Shown: positions 1 to 5,701 of the stretch, one piece after another
Numbering within the stretch: position 1 is the first letter of the stretch
Layout: each line of letters begins with the position of its first letter
Assembly: GCA_030619245.1 (NCBI GenBank)
Contig: JAUXBS010000063.1
Coordinates: 1 to 6,855, forward strand
From: Clostridia bacterium
GTDB lineage: Bacteria; UBA6262; WVXT01; JAUXBS01
Direction of reading: 5' to 3'
DNA: 6,855 nucleotides
The notes under the pieces: model-generated
The model's input: the letters and a program-made list of their open reading frames with translations, nothing else
Database searches by the model: none
What the model was told of the DNA's origin: nothing
Made by a program: the position numbers and the translations under genes

Positions 1-83
1 AGGCGATGCAGGATGAGATTAAAGCCATAAATGACCGGCTCAGCGAGCTGAAATCTGAGGCTAAGGAAGAAAAAGGGAAATAA
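1..83 (+). CDS. C-terminal end of a small coiled-coil protein, probably DUF5320-like (partial)
   Basis: The open frame enters from the left edge (first full codon at position 3) and stops at TAA 81-83. The 26 visible residues begin AMQDEIKAINDRLSELK and end in a Lys/Glu-rich tail, a strongly charged amphipathic helix typical of a short coiled coil. DUF5320 proteins, small Gly/Arg-rich proteins often encoded next to NifX-type genes, end in exactly this kind of helix (an ...LxxxLxxIxxRIxxLE pattern). The identification is therefore inferred from the tail plus the neighbourhood; the diagnostic N-terminal part is outside the window. Other coiled-coil tails would look similar. Confidence 0.5.
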   Translation, partial: AMQDEIKAINDRLSELKSEAKEEKGK

Positions 84-96
84 GGGCACTTAGTTA

Positions 97-133
97 AGGG
101 ATAGATACTCATACTAAATGAGTATCTATCCCT
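97..133. repeat. Perfect 16-bp inverted repeat with 5-nt loop
   Basis: The left arm AGGGATAGATACTCAT (97-112) and right arm ATGAGTATCTATCCCT (118-133) are exact reverse complements separated by ACTAA (113-117). As RNA this is a 16-bp hairpin with 6 G-C pairs. It lies 13 bp after the upstream stop codon and 33 bp before the first NifX-type start. No T-run follows either arm, so it does not fit a standard intrinsic terminator; an operator for a dimeric regulator or an mRNA processing/stability hairpin is as likely. Confidence 0.85.
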
Positions 134-166
134 GTTGCTCATGGTTAAACAGGAGGTAGACGCTTT

Positions 167-640
167 ATGAAGATAGCAATATCAACTGAAGGGGAGCTTG
201 TATCCGCTCATTTTGGGAGGTGCCCTTCTTTTACAACTTTGGAAATTGAAGGAAATAAATTGGTAAAAAAAGAGGTTATTGATAACCCCGGGCATCATCC
301 CGGTTTTTTACCTGAATTTTTAAAAGAAAGAGGAATCAAGTGTATAATCGCCGGGGGGATGGGCCAGCGGGCCCAGGGGCTTTTTACTGAAGCGGGAATA
401 GAAACAATAGTGGGTATAGAAGGTGAAATTGACGGGGTAATAAAGAAAGTGTTGGACGGGACGCTTGAGGGCGGAGAAAGCCTGTGCAACCCGGGTGTCG
501 GCAGGGGATACGGAGTGGAAAGAACGGATGCGACTATTAAAGGAAAAGAATATAAAGGAGGAAGGGAGCACGGGAAGGAAGACGCAAAAGAACAAAATAA
601 TCATGATTGTGTAAAAAATAACAAACAGGAGGATGTATGA
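167..640 (+). CDS. NifX/NafY-type dinitrogenase iron-molybdenum cofactor family protein
   Basis: This 157-residue protein belongs to the small NifX/NafY/VnfX-like family (COG1433 type), whose members bind or carry iron-sulfur or iron-molybdenum cofactors in the cytoplasm. The family core is clear: MKIAIST at the start, the HFGRCP motif at residues 15-20 (Cys19), a second Cys at 59, AGGMG at 62-66 and the closing IVGIEGEI segment near 81-88. The core ends near residue 107 (Cys107). The remaining 50 residues are a charged, low-complexity Lys/Glu/Gly tail with a late His-Asp-Cys (146-148), which is longer than usual. The ATG start has a strong AGGAGG site at 151-156. The stop overlaps the next start in an ATGA junction, so the two are translationally coupled. 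No nif structural genes are visible, so the cofactor carried is unknown. Confidence 0.9.
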   Translation: MKIAISTEGELVSAHFGRCPSFTTLEIEGNKLVKKEVIDNPGHHPGFLPEFLKERGIKCIIAGGMGQRAQGLFTEAGIETIVGIEGEIDGVIKKVLDGTLEGGESLCNPGVGRGYGVERTDATIKGKEYKGGREHGKEDAKEQNNHDCVKNNKQEDV

Positions 641-1032
641 AAATATGTATAACTTCGCAGGGGAATAATCTGGATGCGCAGATCGATCCCAGGTTTGGGA
701 GATGCCAGTGTTTTATTATCGCTGACCCGGAAACAATGGAATTTGAAGTGATTGAAAACGCAGGTATTGGCGCCGCGAGCGGAGCGGGTATTCAATCGGC
801 GCAGCTTATCGTCGGCAAGGGCGCGGGAACGGTTTTAACCGGGAATGTAGGCCCAAACGCATTCCAGGCCCTGCAGGCGGCAGGAATTAAGATTATTACG
901 GGGATAACAGGTTCGGTTAAAGACGCTATTGAAAGATATAAAAAGGGAGAAATAGCGCCGGTAGACGGCCCTACGGTGCCGGGGCATTTTGGTACAAAGG
1001 GAGGGGCGGGAGCAGGGAAAGGCAAGGGGTAA
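637..1032 (+). CDS. Second NifX/NafY-type cofactor family protein
   Basis: This 131-residue protein is a paralogue of the preceding gene but a different subtype. It starts MKICITSQG, carries the DPRFGRC motif at residues 17-23 and an extra Cys25 (CQC at 23-25), then the subtype-typical GAGIQSAQL (50-57), LTGNVGPNAF (67-76) and AAGIKIITG (81-89). It ends in a flexible Gly/Lys/Ala tail. Family members are soluble cofactor-binding proteins of the RNase H-like fold, often paired with MinD-type ATPases carrying ferredoxin inserts, as here. AGGAGG at 627-632 lies 4 nt before the ATG, which overlaps the upstream TGA. The GA-rich codons of the tail also supply the AAGGGG ribosome site for the next gene. 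The two subtypes side by side suggest they act together, which is an inference. Confidence 0.92.
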   Translation: MKICITSQGNNLDAQIDPRFGRCQCFIIADPETMEFEVIENAGIGAASGAGIQSAQLIVGKGAGTVLTGNVGPNAFQALQAAGIKIITGITGSVKDAIERYKKGEIAPVDGPTVPGHFGTKGGAGAGKGKG

Positions 1033-1035
1033 TCA

Positions 1036-2883
1036 GTGGATGGAAAAATGATAAATATCGCAATATCAAGCGGCAAGGGGGGTACGGGCAAGACTTTTAT
1101 TTCCACGAATATCGCGCGGGCGCTGGAAAAATCGGGTGAAGAAGTTCATTATCTTGATTGTGACGTGGAAGAACCGAACGGACACCTTTTTCTGAAGCCG
1201 CGGATTGACAGGGAAGAGGAAATAACCATTATTTCCCCTGTGGAAGCGGACAAAAACAAATGTACCGGCTGCGGCAAGTGCGCTGAAGTTTGTAATTACA
1301 ACGCAATTGCCGTTATAAATGAGAAAGTATTGTTTTTCAAGAATTTATGCCATGTATGCGGCGCTTGTACGATAGTTTGTCCCGAGAATGCTATTATTGA
1401 GAAGGAAAGGAAAATCGGTTGTTTGAAGCATGGGAAAGCCGGAAAGATTGATTTCCATTATGGGTTATTGGAGACCGCGGAAGGAGGCATGTCTCCGAGA
1501 TTGATAAGGAAAGTGAAAAAATGCGCAGGGGCAGGCATTAATATTCTTGATTCTTCGCCGGGCACGGCGTGCCCGGTAGTGGAAACCGTAAAAGATGCGG
1601 ATATTTGCGTGCTTGTAACCGACCCTACGCCTTTCGGGATAAATGACCTGAAGCTTGCCGTAAATATGTGCAGGTTATTAGATAAAGAACCGGTTGTCCT
1701 GGTAAACCGCGCGGAATACATGAATGAAGACTTGAAATTGTATTGCGGGGATGAAGAACTTGAGATTATATGCGAGGTGCCGGACGACAGGAAAATAGCG
1801 GAGTGTTATTCTGACGGAGGCCTGGTTTTTGATAAAATGCCTCAATACCGGGATTTATTTATCGGGGCAGCGAAGAAAATCGTCAGGCTGGCAAAAGAAA
1901 AACGGCCCGTAAAAAACAGGCCGGTTAAGACCGAGGTAAAAAGCAATGACAGGAAGGTTGAAAAAGGCGCGCTGAAAGCGGTTTCTACCTCTCAAAAGAC
2001 AAAAGAACTTGTTATTATCAGCGGGAAGGGCGGAACAGGGAAAACTTCTATGGTGTCCTGTTTCTGCGCGCTGGAAAAAGACATTGTGATTTCTGATTGC
2101 GATGTTGATGCCGCTGATTTACACCTGATATTGAATCCCGAAATAAAGGAAAGAGGTTATTTTAGCGGGGGCAGCACGGCGGAAATTGATGAGGATAAAT
2201 GCACCGGCTGCGGGGAGTGTTTTGACAAATGCAGGTTTGACGCTATCAGGGAAAGCAGGAAAAACAATAAAAAGGTGTTCATTATTGATGATGTTTCATG
2301 TGAAGGCTGCGGGGTGTGCTGCCTGGTGTGTAAACATGATGCGGTAAAATGCGGGGAAGCAATAAACGGAGAATGGTATATTTCAGATACAAGGTTTGGG
2401 CCCATGAGCCACGCCAAACTAGGCGTTGCGGAAGAAAACTCGGGAAGGCTTGTTACACTTGTAAGAAATAAAAAGGAAGAAATGGCGGCAAAACTGAATA
2501 TCAGGAAAGCAATAATAGACGGTTCCCCGGGAACCGGCTGTCCCGTGATTGCATCGCTAACTGGCGCTGATTACGCGCTGGTGGTAACTGAACCCACGGT
2601 ATCGGGCATTCATGATTTGAAGCGTATACTGGATGTTGTTAATTTTTTCAAATTAAGGAGCGGCATCGTGGTTAATAAATATGATTTGAATAAAGGAAAA
2701 ACGGATGAAATTAAAAACCTGTCTGTTGAATATAATGCGGAATTTCTTGGTATGATACCTTATGACAAAGCAATTACGGAAGCGCAGGTGAAAGGCTTAG
2801 CCCTGGTGGAATACACGAAAAATGATACGACGAAAAAAATAGAGGAAATCTGGAAAAAGATAAGAAGCAGAAGTTATGAGTGA
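1036..2883 (+). CDS. Tandem fusion of two MinD-type P-loop ATPases, each with an inserted 2x[4Fe-4S] ferredoxin domain
   Basis: This 615-residue protein contains two complete, paralogous copies of the MinD-superfamily ATPase with ferredoxin insert (COG1149 type). Copy 1 (about 5-285) has the deviant Walker A SGKGGTGKT (12-20), DCDVEEPNGHLFL (41-53), two CxxCxxCxxxC clusters (Cys76/79/82/86 and 105/108/111/115) and Walker B-like DSSPGTACPV (172-181). Copy 2 (about 323-615) has SGKGGTGKT (329-337), DCDVDAADLHLIL (354-366), two more clusters (Cys389/392/395/399 and 422/425/428/432) and DGSPGTGCPV (495-504). A Lys-rich linker (about 286-322) with a doubled RPVK joins them. In other genomes these are normally two adjacent genes of about 280-300 residues. 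The frame opens with GTG 1036, preceded by AAGGGG; ATG 1048 is an alternative. The likely role is ATP-dependent handling or redox gating of iron-sulfur or metal cofactors with the upstream NifX pair; the substrate is unknown. Confidence 0.93.
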   Translation: MDGKMINIAISSGKGGTGKTFISTNIARALEKSGEEVHYLDCDVEEPNGHLFLKPRIDREEEITIISPVEADKNKCTGCGKCAEVCNYNAIAVINEKVLFFKNLCHVCGACTIVCPENAIIEKERKIGCLKHGKAGKIDFHYGLLETAEGGMSPRLIRKVKKCAGAGINILDSSPGTACPVVETVKDADICVLVTDPTPFGINDLKLAVNMCRLLDKEPVVLVNRAEYMNEDLKLYCGDEELEIICEVPDDRKIAECYSDGGLVFDKMPQYRDLFIGAAKKIVRLAKEKRPVKNRPVKTEVKSNDRKVEKGALKAVSTSQKTKELVIISGKGGTGKTSMVSCFCALEKDIVISDCDVDAADLHLILNPEIKERGYFSGGSTAEIDEDKCTGCGECFDKCRFDAIRESRKNNKKVFIIDDVSCEGCGVCCLVCKHDAVKCGEAINGEWYISDTRFGPMSHAKLGVAEENSGRLVTLVRNKKEEMAAKLNIRKAIIDGSPGTGCPVIASLTGADYALVVTEPTVSGIHDLKRILDVVNFFKLRSGIVVNKYDLNKGKTDEIKNLSVEYNAEFLGMIPYDKAITEAQVKGLALVEYTKNDTTKKIEEIWKKIRSRSYE

Positions 2884-2915
2884 TTTAAGGAAACAAATTC
2901 ACATTGCCGGAATAA

Positions 2916-2932
2916 TGGTGTTTTATTTGCAT
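2916..2932 (+). promoter_or_regulatory. Candidate sigma-54 (-24/-12) promoter
   Basis: The sequence TGGTGT-N5-TTGCAT has the invariant GG and GC doublets 10 nt apart (GG 2917-2918, GC 2929-2930) and a full TTGCA -12 element. The -24 element TGGTGT fits TGGYRY but differs from the best consensus TGGCAC. It sits in the 87-102 bp leader before the DUF1638 gene, and the predicted start site is near 2942. No activator gene or clear enhancer site is visible, so the call rests on motif and position only. Confidence 0.35.
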
Positions 2933-2972
2933 GGAGGATTTTTCTTAAAGAAACAGTATAATATAGATATGT

Positions 2973-2976
2973 GGAG
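2973..2976 (+). promoter_or_regulatory. Ribosome binding site (GGAG) that favours the GTG 2986 start
   Basis: GGAG lies 9 nt before GTG 2986. The earlier in-frame GTG at 2971 has only AT-rich sequence (AGATAT) before it. The site therefore supports the shorter DUF1638 start. Confidence 0.5.
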
Positions 2977-2985
2977 TTGGATTTA

Positions 2986-3633
2986 GTGGAAAATAATTCC
3001 CAATCATTTAAAGGCCATACTATTATCTCCTGCGGTGTTTTAAGTCCTGAGTTAAATCACTTGAAAACCGCAGGTTTTTTAGATGCTGATAAAATATTAT
3101 ATACAAGGCCCGGATTGCATGAGGTTTCCGATGAGCTTGAAAGGCAGCTTAAGAGGCAGTTGGACAATGCCAAAAAATATTCAGCTAAAATCATTGTTGT
3201 TTACGGCAATATGTGTTATATTAATTCCCGGGATCCGTTTAGGGATATTGATAAGTTAATCAAGGAACATACGGCAGGCGCTGTAAGGATAGAAGCAAAA
3301 AACTGCATTGATGCGCTTGTTGATAATAAGGAAAGAGAGAGGCTAAGCAAGGGGGGTAAAATATATTGGTTGACTCCGGGCTGGTTAAAGTACTGGAAAC
3401 AAATATTTAAAGAATGGGATGAAGGAAAGGCAAATGAAACTTTTCCGCAAAATGACAAAGCCATTTTTCTGGATGGATTAAATATTTTCGATGAATATTC
3501 CCGGGAATACCCGGAAAAAATTCTTGAATTGTCTGATTGGATGTCAATACCTATAGAGCCTGTAAAGATTTCATTGGAACGGTTGAAAAAACTGCTTACG
3601 GATTGTTTGAAAAACGAAGAATTAAGAAACTAA
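2986..3633 (+). CDS. DUF1638 family protein
   Basis: This protein of 215 residues (220 if GTG 2971 is used) matches the DUF1638 pattern: an opening ISCGVLSPEL (14-23 from GTG 2986), PGLHEVSDEL near 42-51, the VVYGNMC segment ending at Cys77, the KNCIDALV segment with Cys107, and the signature YWLTPGWLKYW (127-137). Three conserved-position cysteines (16, 77, 107) and a His (45) suggest a metal or cluster site, which is inference. The biochemical function of the family is not established to my knowledge; members are often seen near corrinoid or methyl-transfer genes in anaerobes, none of which are in this window. The gene starts the second operon and is followed after 4 bp by the radical SAM gene. 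I chose GTG 2986 because of GGAG 2973-2976; there is no signal peptide or membrane segment. Confidence 0.85.
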   Translation: MENNSQSFKGHTIISCGVLSPELNHLKTAGFLDADKILYTRPGLHEVSDELERQLKRQLDNAKKYSAKIIVVYGNMCYINSRDPFRDIDKLIKEHTAGAVRIEAKNCIDALVDNKERERLSKGGKIYWLTPGWLKYWKQIFKEWDEGKANETFPQNDKAIFLDGLNIFDEYSREYPEKILELSDWMSIPIEPVKISLERLKKLLTDCLKNEELRN

Positions 3634-3637
3634 AGTT

Positions 3638-4351
3638 ATGAATATCATTATAAAAGGTTTTATTGAAACTTCCATGCTTGACTGGGAGGGTATGATAGTT
3701 TCCACCCTTTACGCGCCGCGCTGTAATTTCAGGTGCCCGTACTGTCAGAATTCCGGGCTGGTGTTAAATCCGGAGCAGTTGGAGGAGATATCCCTGGATT
3801 CAATAAAAAAATATTTAATAAAGCAAAAAGGCTGGGTTGACGGAATCTGTTTAACTGGGGGAGAACCTTGTTTATACAGTGATTTGGAAGATTTCATCAG
3901 GGAAATAAGGGAACTGGGAATGAAGGTAAAACTTGATACGAACGGCACCTTCCCGGGTTATTTGAAAAAGTTATTGGACCTGCGGATTGTAGATTACGTT
4001 GCAATGGATATCAAGGCGCCCCTGGACCTGGAAGCATACGGCGAATCGGCGGGAATAAAAAACGAAGGTTTATTAAACAAGGTCAAGGAGAGTATAAAAG
4101 TAATTATGTCATCTACGGTTGATTATGAATTCAGGACAACAGTTGTCCCGAAATTACACAAAACAGAAGATATTAAAAATATCGCGCGGTACATTAAAGG
4201 GGCAAAAAAATACGCCTTGCAGAATTTTAAGCCGCAGGAAACCCTGGACCCTTCATACCTGGATGAAAAACCGTATAATCCTGAGCAATTAAAGGAAATC
4301 TGCGATTCCGCTTCTAAATATGTTGAGAAATGTATTGCAAGAGGAGTTTGA
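3638..4351 (+). CDS. Radical SAM protein, anaerobic ribonucleotide reductase activase-like (NrdG2/PflA-like)
   Basis: The 237-residue protein has the radical SAM signature CNFRCPYC (Cys29, Cys33, Cys36) that binds a [4Fe-4S] cluster and cleaves S-adenosylmethionine. It is followed by the GGEP SAM-binding motif (74-77), LDTNG (99-103), AMDIKAPLD (122-130) and LQNFKPQ (194-200). The order and length match the group annotated as anaerobic ribonucleoside-triphosphate reductase activating protein (TIGR02495 type), which resembles activases of glycyl radical enzymes. No nrdD or other glycyl radical enzyme is in the window, so the true substrate is uncertain. There is no C-terminal auxiliary-cluster (SPASM-like) domain. 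The ATG lies 4 bp after the DUF1638 stop with no clear Shine-Dalgarno site, so translation is probably coupled to the gene before it. Confidence 0.88.
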   Translation: MNIIIKGFIETSMLDWEGMIVSTLYAPRCNFRCPYCQNSGLVLNPEQLEEISLDSIKKYLIKQKGWVDGICLTGGEPCLYSDLEDFIREIRELGMKVKLDTNGTFPGYLKKLLDLRIVDYVAMDIKAPLDLEAYGESAGIKNEGLLNKVKESIKVIMSSTVDYEFRTTVVPKLHKTEDIKNIARYIKGAKKYALQNFKPQETLDPSYLDEKPYNPEQLKEICDSASKYVEKCIARGV

Positions 4352-4367
4352 AAAAAGGAGGATAAGA

Positions 4368-4685
4368 ATGGCGCTTGATTTAACAGAATCAAATTTTGAA
4401 GCCGAAGTTTTAAAATCTGACATACCGGTGTTAGTGGATTTTTGGGCGCCGTGGTGCGGGCCATGTAATATGGTAGGCCCGATAGTGGAAGAGATTGCCG
4501 AAGAGTATCAGGGTAAACTTAAGACCGCCAAGTTGAATGTGGATGAGGGGCGCGGGATTGCTTTGCAATATGGTATTATGAGCATACCGACTTTAATGAT
4601 ATTCAAAGACGGAAAAAAAGTGGAAGAAATGGTGGGAGCAGTGCCAAAGGAGCATATAGTAGAAATAATAAAGCCGCATATTTAA
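4368..4685 (+). CDS. trxA: Thioredoxin
   Basis: This is a standard 105-residue cytoplasmic thioredoxin. It has the active site WCGPC (29-33) within VDFWAPWCGPC, the buried Asp24, the cis-proline loop MSIPTLMIF (Pro74) and the closing GAVPKEHI segment. It reduces disulfides on partner proteins and is normally recharged by a thioredoxin reductase, which is not in the window. The frame is open further upstream to ATG 4320, but that would overlap the radical SAM gene and add 16 atypical residues. ATG 4368 has a perfect AGGAGG at 4356-4361, 6 nt before it, and gives the family length. The position 16 bp after a radical SAM gene suggests it may supply reductant or protect cysteines for that system, which is inference. 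Confidence 0.95.
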   Translation: MALDLTESNFEAEVLKSDIPVLVDFWAPWCGPCNMVGPIVEEIAEEYQGKLKTAKLNVDEGRGIALQYGIMSIPTLMIFKDGKKVEEMVGAVPKEHIVEIIKPHI

Positions 4686-4700
4686 CAAGGAGGTGTTAAC

Positions 4701-4901
4701 GTGCCTGTTTATACGTATGAATGCAAGGATTGCGGGCAGAAGTTTGAACTGCTTGTGGGCGTAGGCGCCGGCAATGAAGAGATAAAATGTAAAAAATGCA
4801 ACAGTAAGAACGTTCAAAAAATTCCAACCGTTTTCAACGCCGGTTCCGGCAGAAGTTCTTCGTCGTCAGGTTGTCCGACAGGAAACTGTAATTTAAGTTA
4901 G
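4701..4901 (+). CDS. FmdB-family putative zinc ribbon protein
   Basis: This 66-residue protein begins MPVYTYECKDCG, the hallmark of the FmdB/CxxC_CxxC_SSSS family. It has two zinc-knuckle pairs, Cys8/Cys11 and Cys30/Cys33, then a Ser-rich stretch (52-56) and a Cys-containing end (Cys58, Cys63), all typical of the family. FmdB was named as a putative regulator of formamidase expression, but the function of most members is unknown. The start is GTG 4701, backed by AAGGAGGTG at 4687-4695, just after the thioredoxin stop, so it closes the operon. A decayed copy of the same type of gene appears to lie at 5690-5743. Confidence 0.92.
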   Translation: MPVYTYECKDCGQKFELLVGVGAGNEEIKCKKCNSKNVQKIPTVFNAGSGRSSSSSGCPTGNCNLS

Positions 4902-4939
4902 TAATGGCTATTATGAAAATAAGCGTTATTGGGTTGGGA

Positions 4940-4967
4940 ACCTGAATGGTTTATAACACACTCAGGT
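4940..4967. repeat. Short inverted repeat in the gap after the FmdB-like gene
   Basis: ACCTGA (4940-4945) pairs with TCAGGT (4962-4967) around a 16-nt AT-rich loop. The 6-bp stem is followed by AAATAAAG, not by a T-run, so it is at best a weak hairpin. The 105-bp gap that holds it contains no other clear signal. Confidence 0.3.
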
Positions 4968-5006
4968 AAATAAAGAGCCGGATGTTTTAAGGGAAATGGA
5001 TAATTA

Positions 5007-5645
5007 ATGGGTAAAATATCGGATGTATTTTCCGGGCACGCAAAAGAATATGATTTCTGGTATGAGAAGAATAAATTTGTTTATATTTCTGAATTGGAAG
5101 TACTGAAAAGAGTTGTAAGCAAAGGCGGCAGGGGCCTTGAAATAGGAGTGGGAACAGGGAGGTTTGCGGGACCCCTGGGTATTTCAACGGGGATTGACCC
5201 ATCAAAGGATATGCTTCAAATCGCGAAGAAACGCGGAATAGAAACTGTTGCCGGAAAAGGAGAGGAACTGCCTTTTAATGAAGGGGAATTTGATTTAGTC
5301 TTAATGGCAATTACTCTGAGTTTTGTTGATAATCCGGATAAGGTAATGGCAGAATCAAGAAGGGTGCTTAAGAGCAACGGGAAATTAATTGTTGGAATGA
5401 TAGACCGGGATAGCCACCTGGGCAAATTGTATGAAGAGAAAAAAAGGCAGAAACACAGGTTTTATAAAGAAGCGAATATCTATTCTGCAAGTGAAGTTAT
5501 AAGATTAATAATAAAACACGGTTTCATTGAAATTGATACTTATCAAACAATTTTCAATTCGCTGGAAAATACAAAGGAAATTGAGTATCCGGAAAAAGGA
5601 TTTGGGAAAGGCGGGTTTGTAGTGATAAGCGGAAAAAAGACTTGA
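5007..5645 (+). CDS. Class I SAM-dependent methyltransferase (Methyltransf_11 type)
   Basis: The 212-residue protein has the Rossmann-type methyltransferase motifs in order: motif I LEIGVGTGRF (44-53) for SAM binding, the acidic loop GIDPS (62-66, Asp64) that contacts the ribose, the ELPFNEGEFDLVLM segment (87-100) and RRVLKSNGKLIVG (118-130). The N-terminal VFSGHAKEYDFWYEKN resembles the lid helix of UbiE/COQ5- and BioC-like small-molecule methyltransferases. The C-terminal region from about 150 is the variable substrate part. The substrate cannot be told from sequence. It starts 105 bp after the FmdB-like gene; the ATG has only a weak, distant AAGGGA at 4989-4994, so its expression may be modest. 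Its link to the iron-sulfur genes around it may be only positional. Confidence 0.88.
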   Translation: MGKISDVFSGHAKEYDFWYEKNKFVYISELEVLKRVVSKGGRGLEIGVGTGRFAGPLGISTGIDPSKDMLQIAKKRGIETVAGKGEELPFNEGEFDLVLMAITLSFVDNPDKVMAESRRVLKSNGKLIVGMIDRDSHLGKLYEEKKRQKHRFYKEANIYSASEVIRLIIKHGFIEIDTYQTIFNSLENTKEIEYPEKGFGKGGFVVISGKKT

Positions 5646-5654
5646 AATATATAT

Positions 5655-5701
5655 ATGAACCGAAAAACAATAAAATAAAAATGGCAGACATGCCGGTTCA
5701 T
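5655..5701. repeat. 8-bp inverted repeat flanking the methyltransferase-mrp junction
   Basis: ATGAACCG (5655-5662) and CGGTTCAT (5694-5701) are exact reverse complements with a 31-nt A-rich interval between them. Within that interval a competing small hairpin GGCA-GACA-TGCC (5683-5694) shares one base with the right arm, so the two structures are mutually exclusive at that pair. Neither is followed by a T-run. The right arm lies inside the FmdB-like relic. Confidence 0.5.

Noticed and set aside
792..1106. Minus-strand open frames opposite the main genes
   Set aside because: All lie antisense to well-supported genes, encode Pro/Ser/Leu-rich sequence typical of reverse reading, and lack ribosome sites or family motifs.
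167..2883. A nitrogen fixation (nif) cluster
   Set aside because: Only NifX-type and MinD-type proteins are present. NifH, NifD, NifK, NifE, NifN and NifB are absent, and such genes are widespread in anaerobes that do not fix nitrogen.
2957..2962. TATAAT, a perfect -10 box before the DUF1638 gene
   Set aside because: At 16-18 bp upstream the sequence is GGAGGA-like with no -35 match, and there is no TGn extension. The spacing to TTGCAT 2927 is 24 bp, too long. The sigma-54 reading of TTGCAT fits better.
4320..4367. A 16-residue N-terminal extension of thioredoxin from ATG 4320
   Set aside because: It overlaps the radical SAM gene by 32 bp, while ATG 4368 has a perfect AGGAGG at the right distance and gives the normal family length.
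4943..4945. TGA read as an amino acid (recoded genetic code) to extend the MKISVIGLGT frame
   Set aside because: Several confident genes in the window end at TGA at the expected family length, including the radical SAM and methyltransferase genes, and the frame meets TAA soon after.
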